Both the position numbers and the translations under genes were made by a program. Of a DNA stretch of 9,222 bases, positions 6,072 to 9,222 are shown in pieces (positions within the stretch are counted from its first letter, which is position 1; the number at the start of each line of letters is the position of its first letter). The DNA lies in the NCBI GenBank assembly GCA_900551465.1, contig URWL01000052.1:1-9222 (forward strand), written 5' to 3'. The notes beneath the pieces are model-generated. The model did no database searches and was not told the DNA's origin. It saw only the letters and a program-made list of their open reading frames with translations. The DNA comes from an uncultured Blautia sp. (lineage in GTDB: Bacteria; Bacillota; Clostridia; Lachnospirales; Lachnospiraceae).

Positions 6072-7676
6072 ATGGGTGTAAATGAAACAAAAGAAATGAT
6101 CTTAAATAACAAGACAGCTCTTGGTATCGAATTTGGTTCTACCAGGATCAAGGCTGTTCTTGTGGATGCAGAAAATGCTCCGATCGCATCAGGAAGCTAT
6201 GACTGGGAAAACCGTCTGGAAGATGGAATCTGGACTTATCATCTGGAAGATATCCAGGCAGGTCTCCAGGGCAGCTACAAGGCTCTTGCAGAGGATGTAA
6301 AGGAAAAATACGGTGTAGAGCTGACAAGTGTAGGCGCTCTTGGCGTCAGTGCCATGATGCACGGATATATGCCGTTTAATAAAGAAGGAGAGCTTCTGGT
6401 TCCTTTCCGTACCTGGAGAAATAATATCACTGCACAGGCTTCTGAGGAACTGATGGAACTGTTCCAGTATAATATTCCTCAGAGATGGAGCATAGCTCAT
6501 CTTTATCAGGCAATCCTGAATAAAGAAGAGCATGTGAAGGATATTGATTTTATGTGTACTCTGGAAGCATATGTACACTGGCAGCTGACAGGCAGACGTA
6601 TCCAGGGTATCGGCGATGCAGCAGGTATGTTCCCTGTTGATCCGGAAACAAAAGATTACAATGAAGAAATGGTACAGAAGTTTGATAAGCTTGTGGAGCC
6701 TTATGGATTCTCATGGAAACTTCGTGACATCATGCCGGAAGTTAAAGTTGCAGGAGAGGAAGCAGGAATTCTTACAGAAGCCGGAGCAAAACTTCTTGAC
6801 CCGTCCGGAAAACTTCAGGCAGGTATTCCTATGTGTCCGCCGGAAGGCGATGCAGGAACCGGAATGGTGGCAACAAACAGCGTAAGACAGAGAACAGGTA
6901 ATGTTTCTGCCGGTACTTCTGTATTTGCCATGATCGTTCTGGAAAAAGAGCTGTCCAGACCATATAAAGAGATCGATATGGTTACCACTCCGGCAGGCGA
7001 TCTGGTTGCTATGGCTCATTCCAATAACTGTACTTCTGACTTGAATGCATGGGTGAATGTATTTAAGGAATTTACAGAGGCAATGGGAATGGAAGTGGAT
7101 ATGAACAAGCTTTTCGGCACCCTTTACAACAAAGCTATGGAAGGTGATGCAGACTGCGGCGGACTTTTGTCTTACTGCTACTTCTCCGGAGAGCATATGA
7201 CTGGCTTTGAAGAAGGACGTCCTCTTTTTGTACGTTCCCCTGAAAGCAGATTTACACTTGCAAACTTTATGAGAACGAATCTGTATACCTGTCTTGGCGC
7301 TATGAGAGTGGGTCTGAACCTTCTTCTGGAAAAAGAACAGGTAAAGATTGACAGACTTCTGGGACACGGCGGACTCTTTAAGACAAAGGGTGTAGGCCAG
7401 CAGATCCTTGCCGATGCAGTAAACGCACCGGTTTCTGTAATGGAGACTGCAGGTGAAGGCGGCGCATGGGGTATTGCACTTCTGGCTTCCTATCTGATTA
7501 ACAAAGAAGATGGAGAAGAACTTGCGGATTATCTGGATAATAAAGTGTTTGCAGGAAACGAAGGCAGCACCCTGGATCCGGATCCGGCAGGAGTAGAAGG
7601 CTTTAATGTATTTATGGAAAGATACATGAAAGGTCTGGAGATCGAAAGAGCAGCAGTTGATTCAAAAATCTGGTAA
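6072..7676 (+). CDS. FGGY-family carbohydrate kinase (probable pentulose kinase, ribulokinase/xylulokinase-like)
   Basis: Cytoplasmic ATP-dependent kinase that traps an imported sugar, or the ketose derived from it, as a phosphate; 534 residues. The ATG at 6072 has GGGAGG (6059-6064) 7 bases upstream. N-terminal FGGY domain: the phosphate-binding [15 protein letters not shown] (18-32), and the substrate-side stretches [10 protein letters not shown] (93-102) and PFRTWRNN (111-118). EGDAGTGM (258-265) carries the likely catalytic base Asp260. C-terminal domain: [14 protein letters not shown] (277-290) and the nucleotide-binding [19 protein letters not shown] (431-449), then [15 protein letters not shown] (458-472). 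Databases often label this Firmicutes group xylulokinase. From memory, a similar Clostridium acetobutylicum protein (AraK) acts as an L-ribulokinase, which would suit an arabinose importer, but I cannot verify the match here. No isomerase or epimerase gene is adjacent, so the substrate is open. Confidence 0.9.
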   Translation: MGVNETKEMILNNKTALGIEFGSTRIKAVLVDAENAPIASGSYDWENRLEDGIWTYHLEDIQAGLQGSYKALAEDVKEKYGVELTSVGALGVSAMMHGYMPFNKEGELLVPFRTWRNNITAQASEELMELFQYNIPQRWSIAHLYQAILNKEEHVKDIDFMCTLEAYVHWQLTGRRIQGIGDAAGMFPVDPETKDYNEEMVQKFDKLVEPYGFSWKLRDIMPEVKVAGEEAGILTEAGAKLLDPSGKLQAGIPMCPPEGDAGTGMVATNSVRQRTGNVSAGTSVFAMIVLEKELSRPYKEIDMVTTPAGDLVAMAHSNNCTSDLNAWVNVFKEFTEAMGMEVDMNKLFGTLYNKAMEGDADCGGLLSYCYFSGEHMTGFEEGRPLFVRSPESRFTLANFMRTNLYTCLGAMRVGLNLLLEKEQVKIDRLLGHGGLFKTKGVGQQILADAVNAPVSVMETAGEGGAWGIALLASYLINKEDGEELADYLDNKVFAGNEGSTLDPDPAGVEGFNVFMERYMKGLEIERAAVDSKIW

Positions 7677-7696
7677 AAGATAAAATAAGAAGAAAT

Positions 7697-7748
7697 AAAG
7701 CAGGGTTCTGTTTCTGAAATGAGAGACAGAGCCCTGCTTTTATCTTTT
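7697..7748. terminator. Bidirectional rho-independent terminator
   Basis: A long hairpin: the arm at 7697-7715 pairs with 7722-7740, including two G-T pairs, leaving a six-base loop (GAAATG). The core is AAAGCAGGG against CCCTGCTTT. On the + strand TATCTTTTT follows; on the - strand the same stem is followed by a T-rich stretch (complement of 7681-7696). It lies 20 bases after the kinase stop codon and directly after the stop of the convergent debranching-enzyme gene, so it can end both transcripts. Confidence 0.92.
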
Positions 7749-9222
7749 TAATAAGATCTTCCTGTAAAAATACAGACAGTTCGTGGACGCATGATAAAGT
7801 CACCTGTAATCCTGGTTTCCTGTCCCTGAGGATAGAAATATCTTCCCTGTCCGTCACCATAGGTATTGACACTTAAATACCATGCACCTCGTTTTCGAAG
7901 ATCAGGGAGAGTAACTGTTACATCTTCCCAGTAGGTATTTACGCAGATACAGACCAGATCGTCTCTTCCTTTTTCTTTGTCATAGCCGGCGAAGCTGACA
8001 GTAAAGGTACGGGCATCTCTGGGAATCGTGACATCTTCTGCATTGGTATTGTGAGTGTGCAGCGGATCCATACCGCAGACAGCATCAGGCAGTTTTTTGC
8101 GTATCACAAGATGTTCTTTTCTATAGGCGATCATGAATTTGAAGAATTCAAAAAGATCTTTATTTTTATCCAGAAGGCTCCAGTCCAGCCAGGAAACTTC
8201 ATTATCCTGACAATAGCTGTTGTTGTTTCCGAATTTTGTATTTCCGAATTCATCTCCGGCAAGGAACATAGGAGTGCCACGGCTGCACAGAAGAACTGCA
8301 CAGGCGTTGCGGATCATTCGGTAACGCAGCTTCAGTACTTCCGGATCGTCGGTTTCTCCTTCGGCGCCGCAGTTCCAGCTGCGGTTGTCGTTGGCGCCGT
8401 CAGTATTGTCCCAGCCGTTCATTTCATTATGTTTGTCATTATAGGCATAGAGATCATACATGGTAAAACCGTCGTGACAGGTAAGGAAATTGACACAGGA
8501 ATTATAACCGGCATAATTCCCTTTAGGATTATCATAATAGCCGCCGTAAAGATCTCCGGATCCGGAGATACTCCATGCAGCGTCCCAGGACTGCCAGCAG
8601 TCGCCTTTCAGAAAACCTCTGAGAGAATCACGGTACCGTCCGTTCCATTCTGCCCAGCGTCCGCTTGCAGGAAAGCTTCCCACCTGATACATGCCGCCGG
8701 CATCCCAGGCTTCTGCGATCAGCTTGACATTGCGCAGAAGAGGGTCAGAAGCAAGCGTGCGGAGAAGAGGGGGATTGTTCATAGGAGAACCATCCTCATT
8801 TCGGCCAAGAATACTTGCCAGGTCAAAACGGAACCCGTCTACCCGGTAATTTACCGTCCAGTATCGAAGGCATTCCAGGATCATCTGCTGGACCACAGGA
8901 TGGTTGCAGTTCAGTGTATTCCCACAGCCGCTGAAATTGTAGTAATTTCCATCAGGAGTCAGCATGTAATAAATATTGTTGTCAAAGCCTTTGAAGCAGA
9001 AGGTTCTTCCAAGTTCGTTTCCCTCGGCAGTATGGTTAAATACCACATCCAGGATTACTTCGATACCATTGTCATGAAGGGATTTGATAAGGGTCTTCAG
9101 TTCCGTTCCCTCACGGTTATATTCGTTGACGGAGGTGTAGCTGGTATTGGGGGCAAAAAAGCTGACTGTGTTATAGCCCCAGTATTCCAGAAGACGATTG
9201 CCGTTTACTTCCCGGGCATTCA
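7748..9222 (-). CDS. glgX: Glycogen debranching enzyme, GlgX/isoamylase-type GH13, 5'-truncated
   Basis: Cytoplasmic hydrolase of alpha-1,6 branch points in glycogen or limit dextrins. The reading frame is open through the right edge, so the N-terminal CBM48-like domain and part of the GH13 barrel are missing; 490 residues are visible, against roughly 650-710 for complete homologues. The first visible part contains YWGYNTVSFFAP, typical of GlgX/TreX, and then the four GH13 regions in order: ILDVVFNHT (codons near 9037-9063), GFRFDLASI (nucleophile Asp at 8822-8824), LIAEAWDAGG (acid/base Glu at 8711-8713), and FLTCHDGFTMYDL (His-Asp, Asp at 8471-8473). All catalytic residues are present. The C-terminal part (WEDVTVTLPDLRKRGAWYLSVNT and onward) looks like the usual beta-sandwich domain. 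It is convergent with the sugar operon and shares its terminator, so it is probably regulated separately. Confidence 0.94.
   Translation of the reverse strand, partial: NAREVNGNRLLEYWGYNTVSFFAPNTSYTSVNEYNREGTELKTLIKSLHDNGIEVILDVVFNHTAEGNELGRTFCFKGFDNNIYYMLTPDGNYYNFSGCGNTLNCNHPVVQQMILECLRYWTVNYRVDGFRFDLASILGRNEDGSPMNNPPLLRTLASDPLLRNVKLIAEAWDAGGMYQVGSFPASGRWAEWNGRYRDSLRGFLKGDCWQSWDAAWSISGSGDLYGGYYDNPKGNYAGYNSCVNFLTCHDGFTMYDLYAYNDKHNEMNGWDNTDGANDNRSWNCGAEGETDDPEVLKLRYRMIRNACAVLLCSRGTPMFLAGDEFGNTKFGNNNSYCQDNEVSWLDWSLLDKNKDLFEFFKFMIAYRKEHLVIRKKLPDAVCGMDPLHTHNTNAEDVTIPRDARTFTVSFAGYDKEKGRDDLVCICVNTYWEDVTVTLPDLRKRGAWYLSVNTYGDGQGRYFYPQGQETRITGDFIMRPRTVCIFTGRSY

Noticed and set aside
6711..7367. Long minus-strand open frame inside the kinase gene
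   Set aside because: It is antisense to conserved kinase motifs, is Cys/His/Ser-rich without recognisable domains, and has no good ribosome binding site; it is a codon-usage shadow, as are the other antisense frames in the transporter genes.
9044..9046. GTG as the start of the debranching enzyme
   Set aside because: The frame stays open to the window edge and encodes conserved GlgX sequence upstream of it; the GTG is the second Val codon-level position inside the catalytic motif DVVFNHT.

Overview
The window looks like a chromosomal stretch from a Gram-positive gut Clostridia, most likely Lachnospiraceae (Blautia or a close relative). That placement rests on moderate base composition, AGGAGG-type ribosome binding sites, a YesM-type sensor kinase beside a sugar transporter, and a YtfQ/YtfR/YtfT/YjfF-like transporter next to a Firmicutes-type FGGY kinase. 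The genus is an inference from gene style. I see no transposase, phage gene, tRNA, rRNA or CRISPR array.

Layout from left to right: (1) 1-975 +, the 3' part of a YesM/LytS-type sensor histidine kinase whose extracellular sensor lies off the left edge. (2) 976-1144, an AT-rich regulatory gap with a 21-bp-phased direct repeat, a 10-bp inverted repeat and a promoter with a perfect TATAAT but a poor -35. (3) 1145-2185 +, a periplasmic-type sugar-binding protein of the YtfQ family. (4) 2186-2388, an intercistronic gap with three successive stem-loops, one resembling a leaky terminator. (5) 2389-5979 +, a two-domain sugar ATPase and two permeases with overlapping ends. (6) 5980-6071, a short gap with a good sigma-A-like promoter and a palindrome over its -35. 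(7) 6072-7676 +, an FGGY-family pentulose or related kinase. (8) 7697-7748, a strong hairpin that can serve as a terminator on both strands. (9) 7748-9222 -, the C-terminal part of a GlgX/isoamylase-type glycogen debranching enzyme whose start lies off the right edge.

How they work together (inference): the kinase, with a response regulator presumably encoded outside the window, senses a sugar or its complex with a binding protein and activates the transporter promoter. The CUT2-type importer takes up a monosaccharide (galactofuranose, L-arabinose and fructose are known or proposed substrates of relatives) without phosphorylating it, and the FGGY kinase phosphorylates it or its isomerised keto form. 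No isomerase or epimerase is present, so the substrate cannot be fixed from this window. The debranching enzyme is a convergent neighbour in glycogen turnover and probably not part of the sugar operon.

The genes are ordinary members of known families; I found no clearly new system. The less routine observations are regulatory or topological: a binding protein whose lipobox-like LAGS has Ser in place of the lipid-accepting Cys, phased repeats beside the sensor kinase stop codon, an identical 14-nt -10/start segment at both operon promoters, and a structured gap separating the binding-protein gene from the rest of the transporter.
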